From the NCBI GenBank assembly GCA_001599715.1, contig BCHU01000008.1, positions 434,001 to 498,000 of the forward strand: a stretch of DNA of 64,000 nucleotides, given 5' to 3'. Shown in pieces: positions 22,558 to 34,203 of the stretch. Position 1 is the first letter of the stretch. Each line of letters starts with the position of its first letter. The DNA is from Phaeotremella fagi (lineage: Eukaryota > Basidiomycota > Tremellomycetes > Tremellales > Phaeotremellaceae). Under the pieces are notes generated by a model. That model was not told the origin of the DNA. It was given only the letters and a program-made list of their open reading frames with translations, and searched no databases. The translations under genes were made by a program, and so were the position numbers.

Positions 22558-23202
22558 ATGTCAGATAACGAACCTGGCAGTGCCAGTACTAAAAACCTCA
22601 TCTCACCTTTCGACTTTCTCGACGACGATCAATTAGTTGAATTCTTTTTTCACAACCACCCAATCCCAGAATCGACTTCGATCACTGGCCCAGATCCAAC
22701 CGCCAGTACCCAGAACTTGGTATCCGGACCAGATTCAACCCCAATAATTTCAATTAGAGTCAGAACGGTTTTGGTAGCTGGGGAAAACGGTAATCTTTAC
22801 GCAGCTTCCGGCCACTCTTGTACATTATACGAGATGGAGGAAGATCAAATCTCACTCGATCTAAACCTAGCTCATGGATTTTGGGACGATCTACGAGGAA
22901 AGTTATCAGTCACTCAAATGGTGACCTACGATCCCTCTTCATACGCCCAATTACGAATGGCTTATTGCACGAGTTTAGAAGATGCTACTCAAGTTTGGCG
23001 AAGTTGGGCAGAAAAACATATTCTGAATAGTCAGAATACTTTTAATTCACAACTTGCGAGACAGGGGAAAAGTATACGTTGTGAGTTGGACGAAAGAGAT
23101 TTAGAATGGGAGAAGGAGGTTAGGAAGCTTGTTGGTCGAGAATATTATGAAATGCGGACGGAGGCAGAGAATTGTTCTTATTACAGATTGAAGTCGGGTT
23201 AA
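22558..23202 (+). CDS. Array protein 4: unknown family with HxC / WxxW / C-31-C core
   Basis: The 214-aa, intronless product is the shortest member. The N-terminus has two copies of a SAST.NL.S motif (8-15 and 49-56) and the SPFDF segment shared with array protein 3. The core is IISIRVRTVLVAG, H86-S-C88, AHGFWDDL (W109), YAQLRMAYCTSLEDATQVWRSWA (W147/W150), C175 in SIRCEL and C206 in AENCSY. The last spacing is 31 rather than 33. No TM or signal peptide. The ATG at 22558 follows an A-rich context (caatcaaaATG), typical of an efficient start. Function unknown; it marks the right end of the array. Confidence 0.76.
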   Translation: MSDNEPGSASTKNLISPFDFLDDDQLVEFFFHNHPIPESTSITGPDPTASTQNLVSGPDSTPIISIRVRTVLVAGENGNLYAASGHSCTLYEMEEDQISLDLNLAHGFWDDLRGKLSVTQMVTYDPSSYAQLRMAYCTSLEDATQVWRSWAEKHILNSQNTFNSQLARQGKSIRCELDERDLEWEKEVRKLVGREYYEMRTEAENCSYYRLKSG

Positions 23203-23716
23203 GATGGAATCATGGACTTGAGTGCGGTACAGTATATATTATACGAGTACATCTTGCAGTAGTTCTTCAGTCAGTTCACTATGAATGTGATGAGTGGTGT
23301 ATAGGGCTTGAATAATCCTTTTGCAGCTACTGGAAAACCTACAGTATTTAACGTACTGTACTGTATACTTTCGCACCCAAAACATCTACTAGGACGTGCA
23401 AGCTGGAAATGCCTTCTTAGTTTTGTGGGTCTTCGATATGAGTAGTTTCTGACAGGAGACAAGAAGGAAGAAAGGAGCTGGACACTTTGACATCACATCA
23501 ATTATCCCTGGAATACCTTGCTCATAGGTCTTTTTAGTCTTTGTTGTGATTGCACTATGCCATCTTTTCAGATGTGGTTTGTCAAGTACAAGTACTTGTA
23601 TGTTGTTCGCCCAAACGCCACCTTCATTTGCCACGAACACAATCGAGTAGATTGTCAACAATTACTCCTCCTTCAAATCCACTCTACATTCTACTTCTTT
23701 ATTTACAACTCTCAAA
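23203..23716. other. Region between the array and the HAD gene
   Basis: 514 nt. Repeated gtacagta / tactgta words occur: ggtacagtatatattatac near 23226 and acgtactgtactgtatac near 23350. They are partly complementary to each other. No coding or RNA gene recognised. Confidence 0.4.
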
Positions 23717-25251
23717 ATGCTAGCAGGACCATCAAGAACGACACAAAGGAGGGTATTGGGGAGGAATCAGAGCTTGATCACTCAGTTGTCAAGATCACCG
23801 AAGACGTTTCATAGACCTTTAAACAGTTAGTACAGGTCCAAATTTTTGAAAATGTAGATTGACCTTTAGCACAGCTCAAACCATACGTTATCCCAATGAA
23901 CTGGCTTTCGCTTTTGATATTGTATGTCCTCCATGTGTTTCTGGAAATGGCACTAATGAGATGACCCCAGGATGGAGTTTTGAAACAAGGTCATCATAAT
24001 GTTTTACCTCAAGCGAAGAGAGTGCTCAATTTGTTAACGGGGAAGAATGGAAGATTTGAAAGGTGTGTACAAGAATCACAATTTGAGTTGTGAGACTGAT
24101 TTGAATTCAGACCTATACCTTTTATGTTAATCACCAATGGAGGTGGCGTACCAGATGCAGAAAGAAGAGCAGCGTTATCATCAGAGTTGGGTGTTGAAGT
24201 GAGTCATTTCATCCCCCCTGACAGGATTTCACACTAAACAACCGACCATCTAGCTAGGACCAAATCAGCTAGTTCAATCACACACTCCACTTCAATCCTA
24301 TGTTCATCAGTATTCCGATAAACCAGTGTTGATCGTCGGAGGACATGGTGATTCATGTAGAAGAGTCGCTGAATCCTATGGCTTGAAGCACGCTTTTCTA
24401 CCTCAGGATGTTATCGCTTGGAATCCATCTATCTGGGATAGAACTACTTTAACGGATGAGGAAGAAAGTTTTGTCAAGGTAGGTATAATTTCCAGATTGT
24501 AGTTACCTAGCTGACTAACTATCAAAGAGAGGTGTCGATTTCAGTCAGACACCTTTACACGCCATCTTCGTTTTACACGATACGCACGATTGGGGGAGGG
24601 ACGCTATGATAATAACAGAACTCTTGTCATCAAAAGGTGGACTGTTGGGTACACAACGTGATAGAAGGGATCAACAGAAAGAGAATGGTGAAATACCTTT
24701 GATATTCAGTAATCCAGATCTGGAATGGCGATCGTATGTCCAAACAGATTATTCTGGCTGATAGTGCAGTGATTATCCATTACCACGTTTCGGAATGGGT
24801 GCTTTCAGATTATCAGTGGAAAGCGTTTATAAAGCTACCACAGGTCTGCCTTTACCTTTTGTTCAATATGGGAAACCTCACAAGGCAACTTATCAATTCG
24901 CCGATGCAATGTTGAGACGGCATTTAGAATCTTTAGGCAGAAATCCTGGTGATCCTCTAAACGTGTAAGTGGTATTCAAACCACATGTGACGATACGCTA
25001 ACAATCGTTATGTAGATACATGATTGGCGGTAAGCTATTTAATCTTTGGTCGGAAATCTAGCTGACATGTCGAAAAAGACAACCCCGAGTCGGATATTGC
25101 AGGCGCTAATGCTCATGGATGGAATTCTATTTTATTGAAAACTGGAGTCTATCAAGGTGGGAAACCTACTCATGAACCTACGACTATTTCTGCGGATGTT
25201 GAGGAAGGTGTGATGTGGGCCATAGAAAGGGAGTTGGGTAGATTGGGTTAG
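23717..25251 (+). CDS. HAD-superfamily class IIA hydrolase, CECR5/YKR070W-like, probably mitochondrial
   Basis: The N-terminus MLAGPSRTTQRRVLGRNQ continues SLITQLSRSPKTFHRPLN. It is Arg/Ser-rich without acids, like a mitochondrial targeting sequence. HAD motif I is split by an intron: FAFDI|DGVLKQGH (DxDG). Motif II is FMLITNGGGVPDAERRAALSSELGV. The cap region includes VLIVGGHGDSCRRVAESYGL and LHAIFVLHDTHDWGRDAMIITELL. Motif III is YGKPHKATYQFADAML, and motif IV is VYMIGDNPESDIAGANAHGWNSILLKTGVY. The late GD/N segment is joined across a short intron. The family is of uncertain substrate (phosphatase-like). All catalytic motifs appear intact. The gene is convergent with the oxidoreductase gene, 118 nt apart. 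Confidence 0.85.
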
Positions 25252-25369
25252 ACTGGATAGACAGGATCTTGGATGGGATTTTTTAACAGGACCGTGGAAG
25301 AACGACATGCGCATTATTTCAACTGCATACGGATAGCAACTCTTGAAAACACCAAAACATCTAAGCTAC

Positions 25370-26658
25370 CTACTTTCCTGCAACCAAATCGTCCAAAATA
25401 ACTGGCTTCCCATCGGACGTCAAACAAGCTTGAATGAAAGCCAAATCCCACAAAGCACCTCTCGGTTCACCGTGATTCACCTCTGTTTCCTTTTGACCAT
25501 TTTTCAAGACCGAAACAGCCTGAGAGAAATGTTTGATCTCAGTCTCGACACCAGAGCCTTTACCTTCTTTAGTGAAATCCTTAACACCTGAACCTTCAGC
25601 ACCAGTTAGAACGACTTTGAAAATTTGACCAGCAAGTTGATAAATGTTGAGAGAACCGTTTAAACAAGTGATGAACAATCCGTTGGGTAATTTACCTTCT
25701 TGACTCAAAGTTGGTGTTGCCCATGTTAAGAGGACTGTTCCTTGGATATTTGATTTTCCGAATTCGGTGGGGACGATTTCGACACCTTGAGTGGTTTTTA
25801 GGGTGGTAGGTTGACCGTGGGGTTCGACTGTTGTTGATGGTGCCGAAGAGGCTATGGCGATTACTGTATCGTGTGGAAGGAGATGTTGACGATGGAGAGT
25901 CGCTTGAGAGATTATTTGATGGGGTGCAGAAGGGAGGACGGTACGTAGCATCGCTGCTGAGTGGACACCACCGTCTAGAATGAATCCACCTTGATAATCT
26001 GTATTTTGTTAGTGGGGATTGAGGGATTTATAACGGGACCATCTGGGATTTACCTGGAATTGTACGCCAGGAGGTCGCGTGCCAATGACTTCCGTCGACT
26101 ACTGTGGATTCAGTTCTGAGTTGATAAAAGAGAGCTGGACCTAGTTCGGGAGTTTGAAGGAGATCTTTGGCGATGTGAAGTAATGGTTCATGAGCGAAAT
26201 CTGGAGTTCAATGTTTAGTGATAATTTCAATGATGTCAATCGAACTTCAACTCACTCTCTGCAACCCTCCAAATCAATCCTTTGGGTTTATAAACAGTTT
26301 CGTATTCCTCAATAAGCTCGATTGCACCTTTAACATCCTTAGCCAGAGGTTTCTCACTGAGAACATGTTTACCAGCTTTGAGTGCCGCACGAACTATATC
26401 AGGTTGAACACCGATCGGTAGGACTAGAGATACACCGTCGATGGTAGGATCAGACAGCACATCTTGAAGACCTTGATCACCGAATTTTTGGACTGGCGAT
26501 AAACCTAGTTCTTTGGCTTTGGCTACCAAGTTCGATGAGGATTTTTCGGATCTGGACCAGATGGTGTGTAGGTTGGTGTTGGTTTTGTTGGCTAGGAGAG
26601 CAGGGAGATAAGCTCCTTCGGCGAACAGTCCTGATCCTAGAAGTGCTATGTTGGCCAT
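25370..26658 (-). CDS. Gfo/Idh/MocA-family NAD(P)-dependent oxidoreductase
   Basis: The Rossmann fold opens with MANIALLGSGLFAEGAYLPALLANK (GxGxxA-type) and continues IDGVSLVLPIGVQPDIVRAALKAGKHVLSEKPLAKD, with the EKP motif of the family. The second domain has IWRVAEDFAHEPLLHIAKDLL, DGSHWHATSWRTIPDYQGGFILDGGVHSAAMLRTVL (GG..D.G.H motif) and a C-terminal ILDDLVAGK. About 390 aa in three exons. It resembles fungal dimeric dihydrodiol dehydrogenase or sugar oxidoreductases; the substrate cannot be told. No targeting signal. Confidence 0.85.
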
Positions 26659-27572
26659 TGTGGATTAACGATTAATTGGGATTGGGGATGTTGATGTGAA
26701 TTTGAGGTAGGTGGATGATAAAATGAAGATAGTTTAACAGTTGCGTAATACTTGTCTCCCTTATATACCCTTGGTGGAGTTTATGGTCCTTGGCAAAGTA
26801 TCCACTTTCGTCAACTGCCGAGTGAATATGAGTGAGAGAGATCTGACTTCTGTACGAGTACCTATACTCCCTTGGTCTACCTCTACAACTACCACTTAGT
26901 ACTCCCCTCTATCCTGCCTTGTCCTGTCCTATCCTATCTCGTCCGAGATATCCTTGACAGGGATCCATATGCCATAGGGTTGCTATGATGACTTGGCTGG
27001 CGAAGAATAATCCGAGAAATCTCCGACACCTTTAAGTTGAATAGATACGACTTTGTTCAGTCACTGTTTTCTATCTCTATCTCCATCTCTATCTATACTT
27101 TCTACTGTTTACCCAATGCTCATTGTGAAATGGATCAGTTCACAGTATCAATTGATCAATAATGAAGAGATGATCTGATCAGTTTTTCATTGTAAATTTA
27201 ACTTACTTATAGCCACCAAATGATCCGTGCATCTTTACAATACAATACAATGGACGTGTGAGGTGAGGAAAGGGATGCTTTGATTTGAGTTGATTTGATT
27301 TCATTTTACTCATCTTTATATTAACATTATCATTATCATCAATTACTGACATTGACTCTTCATGTCATGTCTTTCTTATCATAGCATATACTAATACAAT
27401 AGAAAGCAATAACAATAGACTTCAAACGTCATAAAAGTAACTTACACTACGACTACAACTCGCAACGATCTGAAACGAAACCAACTTCTTAACGACCAAA
27501 TTCATGGAGCACAAGTAAGTCTTCTTTTTCACATTGAAGCTTCTCCAACGTATCTAACCTCATCTAGTCATC
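26659..27572. other. Long divergent promoter region with pyrimidine repeats
   Basis: This stretch of about 0.9 kb separates the oxidoreductase start and the giant coiled-coil gene. It holds polypyrimidine blocks: cctgtcctatcctatctcgt near 26925 and a tatctc/tatctcca run near 27072-27098. An attatcattatcatc run lies near 27325. An upstream ATG at 27504 and a probable leader intron (27515-27567) are in its right end. No separate gene. Confidence 0.45.
27504..27567 (+). promoter_or_regulatory. Upstream AUG and probable 5'-leader intron of the coiled-coil gene
   Basis: ATG at 27504 is followed after 11 nt by gtaagt (27515) and ends in ..catctag (27567). Unspliced, it is a 4-codon uORF (M-E-H-K-stop). 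Spliced, it becomes about 24 codons out of frame with and overlapping the main start at 27573. Either form could reduce translation of the main frame. Whether the transcript includes 27504 is not known. Confidence 0.5.
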
Positions 27573-30500
27573 ATGTCAGGATATCAAAATCACAACCATT
27601 TCCCACATTCCCCTCATTCACCGCAATCCTTTAACAATAATCCAACAGGGGCCTATAACTCAAACCCACAGTCCTTTCAACAATTTGGTAATTATAACGA
27701 AAACCCCTTCATCCCACCTTCGAACGATTATCTGACCACCAATCGTCATATCTTGCAACATGGATATTCGTCTCCTGAATGGACATCTCCTGGTACAGGC
27801 AGTTCCCAATTTTCACCACCTCAAAATTTAAATCTTTTTCATCAGGGTAAAGTGTATACCCCAAACGCTATGGGACTTGGATTCGGTTATGTTCAAGGTG
27901 AAAATCCGTTTTCTTCTCCTCTTTCTCAAAACAATTTCGCTTCTTGGACTCCTCAATCGGTTACTCACAATTCGAGAGAGAATGTAGATCAATATCGTCA
28001 ATATCAACAACATGCACCACAAGCACGGCCCATTTTCTCAACTCATGTTATTCGACCATCAACGTCGTTCACAAATCTCGAACAGAATCCAATTCCAATC
28101 TCACGTTCCAGATCTCTAGACCCAAATGAAACTCAGAGTCCCAACACCTCAACCTCGCCCAAGCCCACACGGCCAATCTCAGCTCAAATGTATAGCATCT
28201 CACTGCCAGCTCAAACTCAAACTCGTCCTACAAATCAAAGACGACAATCGATGTACGGAGACGATGTCTTCACATCAAGTCCCAAAGAATATCAACCGTT
28301 GAAACTAGATCAGCTGCGTGGCAGGAAAGGTGGACCTCCTAAAGCAGTACTCGGTGGCCCTGGTGGTAAGACGTATGAAGAATTGAGAAGTGCAAGTGAA
28401 GGTACACCGAGTAGTTTAAAGATTGTCGATACCCCACTTCGAGCCGTCTCTGATAAAGGCAAAGAAAGAGATCCCGAGGAAAGAGGTGGAAATGTGACCA
28501 CGGTGACAGAGACCAAACGAAGATTGAAAGGACGAGTTGTGGTTTTCAAACTTCCCCCCAATCGTTACTCTCCACTGAATTCACCAGTCATTGATTCGAT
28601 GACGTTGTTGGATTCAGACACCCCCAGGGATACTCGACCTCGTAAAGAACGTTTTCCTTGGCCGGAACTACGAATCATTTCAATCCCAGAACTTCTTCCT
28701 TTGCCCCTATCGCCACCAACCGTTTTGAAGGATCTGGTTTCTCCGGTGGAAAGTCCCATTGGCAATCAGCATCCTGGAATCCCATACTTTAAAGGGAAAG
28801 AAATCAAAGTTGTCATTCCTGTACCTGTGAGTGAAGTTTTTGTCGAGCTGAACGTAAACTGATCGATTGACTTTTAGGGGTGCTGGATTAAACTATTTGA
28901 AGAAGCTGAGCAGAGGCGATTGGAAGCGGAGCGACTTTTGGAAACGGATCGAGAGGTCGAATATGTGAAGTCACCTCTTGAAATCGAATCAACGGTGGTG
29001 AAACAAGAGACATCGTCAGATTTCAACAACCCTCCAGTTGACGATCATCAGATTGCGAAGGAATCAGATGTTGACATCGTTGCAACGCTTACACCCCTAC
29101 CGCCAAGTCCGACCAATCAAGCGTCAAGAAAAGTGCATCCACTCCCCAACCGTCCGTTAACGAGGGAACTGGATATGGTCATGGACAACACTCCAGTGGA
29201 GGGGGACAACAGCCCACCTCGTCGACGTATCGTCAACGATCTTGGAAACAGTGCTTTCTTAAAACGACAACTTGGCGGGGCGCTGAAAGGTGTAGCTGAG
29301 AAAGGTGTACAAAGTCGAACGCCCAAAAGGAGCTTCTCTGAGCAAGCTGATACTGTTGCATTAGATGATGCCGCAGCGGATCAGAGTGAAGAGATGGAGG
29401 TGCCGGAACCTTCATCTCCACTGGGTATGTTTGGTATACCCCTATCAGCAGGTATACGATCTGGAAGGGACGAAGTTGTTGATGTGTCTCTAGGAGAGAA
29501 ATCAGACTTAACGACAAGACACCTCAACTCGTCCTCGCTGGAAGATGAGATCGATGGTAGAAAGAGGAAACAATCACCTGACGCTGACGCTGTTGAGAAT
29601 GCAGCTTCTTCAAGCAAGACTGTAAGTGGTTTTGGCACCTCATTTACTAACCTCGTAGCCTGAGCTGTCTTTTGATACCAGTTCTCAATCGAGGAGATCG
29701 AACGGAACTCCAATTACACCCCCAAAATCAAGATTCACGCCTTATCTCCAAAGACAGCTTCAAGGGTTCTTAAGAAGCGCTGCTCCGTCTCCAGCGAGTG
29801 TAGTTTCAAATGAAGACGTTGTCAAATCGGAAGAAGCTGTTCCCGTGTCACTCCTACCAGTAACTATCAACGCTTCCGAAGACGTAATACCAGACGCATC
29901 TATTGATGAAGTTGTTTCATTGGAGGTCGAGGAGGAACGAATTCAAGAGGGACCATCTACGCCCCCAGCCTCGAAACGGTTACGACCACTGGCCAAACCT
30001 TGGTTACCTGTCAAACTCCTTCCCACGGCGGATCCAGATCCATCCACAGTAATATCCCCATTGATCCTCGATAGTCTCTTACCGGCAAAGGCGGACCACG
30101 GGGAACCTCCAAAAGAAGATCTACCAGATCGAAGTAAAGCACTCCGACCAACAGCCAAACCATGGGTACCAAATTTCGTTTCGAGGTCGACGTCAATCAG
30201 TAGTATCTCATCTGTGGATGGTAAACTTAGAGCTGAGGCTCCGGTATTCGAACCATCATTCAGTAATCTGGCTTCAGCCACTTTCTCTATTGGCACTGGT
30301 CGCGAGAGTGGGGCTAAACGATCTCAATTAAGACCTGTGGCTCCTGTTTTCAAACCTGGTGGCTTTGGTATGTTTAGCTCGGTCAAATCCTCTCTGTTTG
30401 CAAATACGGGTGAAAGCTCTCCAACGAAGAAATTACGTCCTACAGCCAAAAGCTTCAGTCCTGGAAGCAGTGTGATTTCCACCAGCGTTCATTCATCACC

Positions 30501-33500
30501 TGTCAAAGCTCCCTCAACCTTGCGTCAATCAAGTTTATTACCTGAACTTCAAGTTGAAGCTTTGGATCAAAACTCCAATGAAGTTGAAGAAAGACCACTC
30601 GCGCGAACTGTCTCCACCGTATCCGACATTCTAAATAGACATCCACCCCAGGAACAACCAATTTTACCAATCCAAGATACTGAACATCAGGTTGTGAACG
30701 ACTGGGAAAGACGTGGAAGTAAAACATTCGGTCATCGACCTACGACATCTGCGCCGTCACTCGCATCGGCTGTTCAGGAAGGTTCGATCACTTTCGACGA
30801 TGAGAAAGGGGTGGAGAGTCGGATAAAAGATGGTAGTTTCGATTTATCGGGTTTGTTCTATCAACCACCTAAAACTTCTGTTGGTAATAGTAGCGATATC
30901 TTCGCTTGGAGGGATCAAGCTTCTCCCAGACCTTCTCGATTTATTAGAGAGAGAACTCCTTCTGAGGTGAGCTGACGATCCCAGATTCGGATTTGTAAGC
31001 TGACTATAATTTCTTGATCAGAGTTATACACAAAGTGATGAAGAGAAACAGTTCGATGAAGAAAGATCGCCACATCGTCTCAAACGTCGAACTGCCGTTC
31101 GAAGATCTCAAAATTCGTGTTTATCAAAACAATGGAATTCGGATCATTCATTTTCGCAATCTCGTTCGCCTGACAAGCCATCTGCTACGTTCAGATACGA
31201 GGATACGCCTGATGTACCGTTATCTGTGTTGACTCATCTACCGTCTGAATCGTTTGGGTTACCTTCGCCTATCGGTCGGATTCATACTGTTACTGGTGAT
31301 GAAACTCCGATAGCTCATTTACCTCAGCCTGAGAGAAATTCTGGGACATTGAGTGCTGATGCACCACCTTTCGTTTTTGGTGATAATCAATTATCTCATT
31401 CATTCGAACCGACTGTTTCTCCGGGCAGGAATGCGGTGGAGCATGTGACAACAACTGCTCCTCCGAGTACGGCTGATTCAAGAATCGAACAATGGACGAC
31501 AGTCGATGGATCACCGCTCATACCTCATCAAGCTGCTACTACAACCATCCGACCATCAACAAGACTGATCCGTCCCTTACCAACCACACCTACCAAACAA
31601 ATCAGAGAAAACTCGAATCCAATCTCGTCATCATCGGATTCATCGTTTTCAGCAAGGAACGAAAACATTTCGCCCTTGTTGAACGTCCAAAGAACTCCTG
31701 AAATCACTATCAATCCTGTTGATGATGTTTGGAAATTACGTCAATGGGTGTTCCCAGTTAGTGATCCACGACATGGTCATTTACCTAGTAGGCCCTCGTT
31801 ATCTAGACGACATACTATGCCTTATGAACGGGATGGTGAGGGGTATATTGGATCTACGAGATCTGAATTTGGAGTAGCTTCATCTGGTGATGATGAGATT
31901 CCAAGGAATTTGTTCCAAACTTTTATGAATCAATCGCAGAACCAAATTCAAACCAATCATGGTCAACCTCTTTTAACATCTGGTATAGCTTCCAACAGGA
32001 CATCAGTAGAATTTCCTTTACGTCAAGAAATACCTCGAAAACTTGAAATCGTTAATGATACCTTGGCTCGGGTTGATGATAACAATAACGATAACACATT
32101 TAGGAGATCTTTAGCACCCTCACCAATCTTCGATTTACCTTCCAGATCTGGGAGTTCGGGGGTTGATAGGTTGGAAGAGATTTTTGGGATTTTACGGGAT
32201 CAAGGGAAGGTTTTGAGTGGGTTGGTGGATAGGATCGATGGGTTGTCGGATGGACGGGAGGAGGTTTACGAAATTAAAGAGGAGATTGAGAGAAGGTTGT
32301 TGAATTTCAATGATGGTGCGTGTGTTTAATTTGGATAAAATGACTGACGAGGGTGTAGATACCAATCTCGAAAGAATCACTCAGATCTTGGAACAACATT
32401 CGATAATCCTTCAGGAGATTAACGATTTCAACCCACATTTGAATGAGGTGGTTACGGGGATAACTGTACCCGATCCAACTTCAAATACGGAAGAAATGTT
32501 TAGAGCCATGTTATCAGGTCAACATGCTATTCTTGAAAAGTTTTCCGAGATCACTGAAAACGAAACGAACGTCGATAAAGATCGCACAGACGGTCAAGGG
32601 ATTATTGAAGTAGTTGAAAAGCTGAGGACGGAATTCAATGATCGATCCCATGATTCTGTGGGATTGGATGTTTTGGAGGAAATGCGGGATCTTAATGGAC
32701 GATTGAAGATTCGGGAATTATCTGATGTCGAGGAGGGTAAGAAGAAGATGGAGGAGATGAGGAGGATGGAAAGTTTGGTGGAAGAATTGAAAATGTCTTT
32801 GAAAGCTTCTTTGGATCGGAATGGTGTTTTGATAGATGAGAATCGTGAGATTAGACTTAGGGAGGAAGAAAGTCGAAAAATGATGGAGGAGAAGAATTTG
32901 GAAATGGCGTTATTGAAACAAGAGGTGAGTGGTTTCTGACGATTGAAAAGCCTTTTTTGTTTGAGTACTAAATGTTCGTAGTTGTCAGACGAAAAGGACA
33001 AAGCACAACAATCTTCTGTTGTTCAGGAAAACCTTTCTTTGGAGTTGAACGATACGCGCAAAACGTTACACCAAAGATTTACGGAGAACGTTGATCGATT
33101 GGAAGAGATCATTTCACGGCTCAATGAGAAGAATGATCAAGAGGTACAGATTCAGTTGGAACGTCAACGTCAAGTTGAACTTGAGAATCAAAATCTTCGT
33201 GATCAGGTGAGTACCAATTGTATATCTCGAAACATGCAAACTCATTCTATCAGCTCGACCAATTGACGAGATCGTCGAAAGAGTTCGAATTGTCTTCAAA
33301 GATTTCTTGTTCGAATTTTGAGAATGAAATTATTGGGTTGCGATCTCGTTTGGATGTTGAAAAACAAGATAAGGAAAAGTGGGAAAAGAGAGTGATTGAG
33401 TTGGAGAATGAGTTGAGGGGATCTAGAGAGGATGGGATGAATTGGAGAGTTGTGGCTTCACAGCATGAAAGTCTTAGTCGAATGTCTGAAGTAAGTCAAA

Positions 33501-33810
33501 CATATGTTATTGGAACATGGACGATATACTGATTGTAAACAAATAGATACGAATCCAAACTCTGATACAAGAAAATGGATATTGGAGACAATTCGCCATC
33601 GAATCCGATAAGAAAAGGTTCAAGAGATACATGGCATCACATCCTTTTCATAACGATAACGGCCATGGTATAGATACCAACAACGGCGAACATAACAAAG
33701 AAGATAGTTTTAATTCTGGGTCTGGTTCGGGACCTTCGGAGAGAGTCAAGACTCCTGAGGGAGAGGGGAGATGGTATGTCAGTCATGTTGAGGGTGTGAA
33801 ACCTTTGTGA
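27573..33810 (+). CDS. Giant disordered and coiled-coil protein, function unknown
   Basis: About 1,900-1,950 aa in nine or so exons. The N-terminus (MSGYQNHNHFPHSPHSPQSF) is Asn/Gln/Pro/Ser-rich. A conserved-looking patch reads FKLPPNRYSPLNSPVIDSMTLLDSDTP. After an intron comes GCWIKLFEEAEQRRLEAERLLE, a short helix. The middle (nt 29650-31700) is disordered and holds five copies of an LR(P/A)xA..(W/F)xP motif. A patch VDDVWKLRQWVFPVSDPRHGHLPSRPSLSRRHTMP follows near nt 31710. From about nt 32150 to 33530 it is coiled coil (heptads in LEEIFGILRDQGKVLSGLVDRIDGL, MRRMESLVEELKMSLKASLD, and so on). It ends with GEGRWYVSHVEGVKPL. The layout suggests a scaffold or cytoskeleton/nuclear-periphery protein, but I recognise no family. 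Confidence 0.75.
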
Positions 33811-34203
33811 GGAGTTTTTAGGTTCTTGTGTGGAGGTTTCGTTTGTTTTTGTGATGATCTTTGACGAATTGTAACGAGACTGTGATCAATTGAATGAATA
33901 ACATTTTCAGATCTGCAGTTCAAGTACTTGGATATGGATGCCACAATCTCGACGTCATTTTTGCCACTCACTTAACCACTCACTCCTTCCACTTTCGGCT
34001 TTGAAGTGAACTACGGGAATCAAGAAAGCTATCTTACTTATCTACAATTAATTCAACATTTTATAGTCATATAAAGGCATAGTCAGTACAACACTATAGG
34101 AAGTACAGAGGGCAGAGTAGATCAACGATTTCAATCTCGGTACACCAAAGGAGAAACACAGCTACTAATCGATCTATCAACTTATTTTTTGTTATTCCAC
34201 GAA
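33811..34203. other. Intergenic region upstream of the ARL8-like gene
   Basis: 393 nt of 3' flank and promoter. No gene or repeat of note was seen. Confidence 0.4.
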
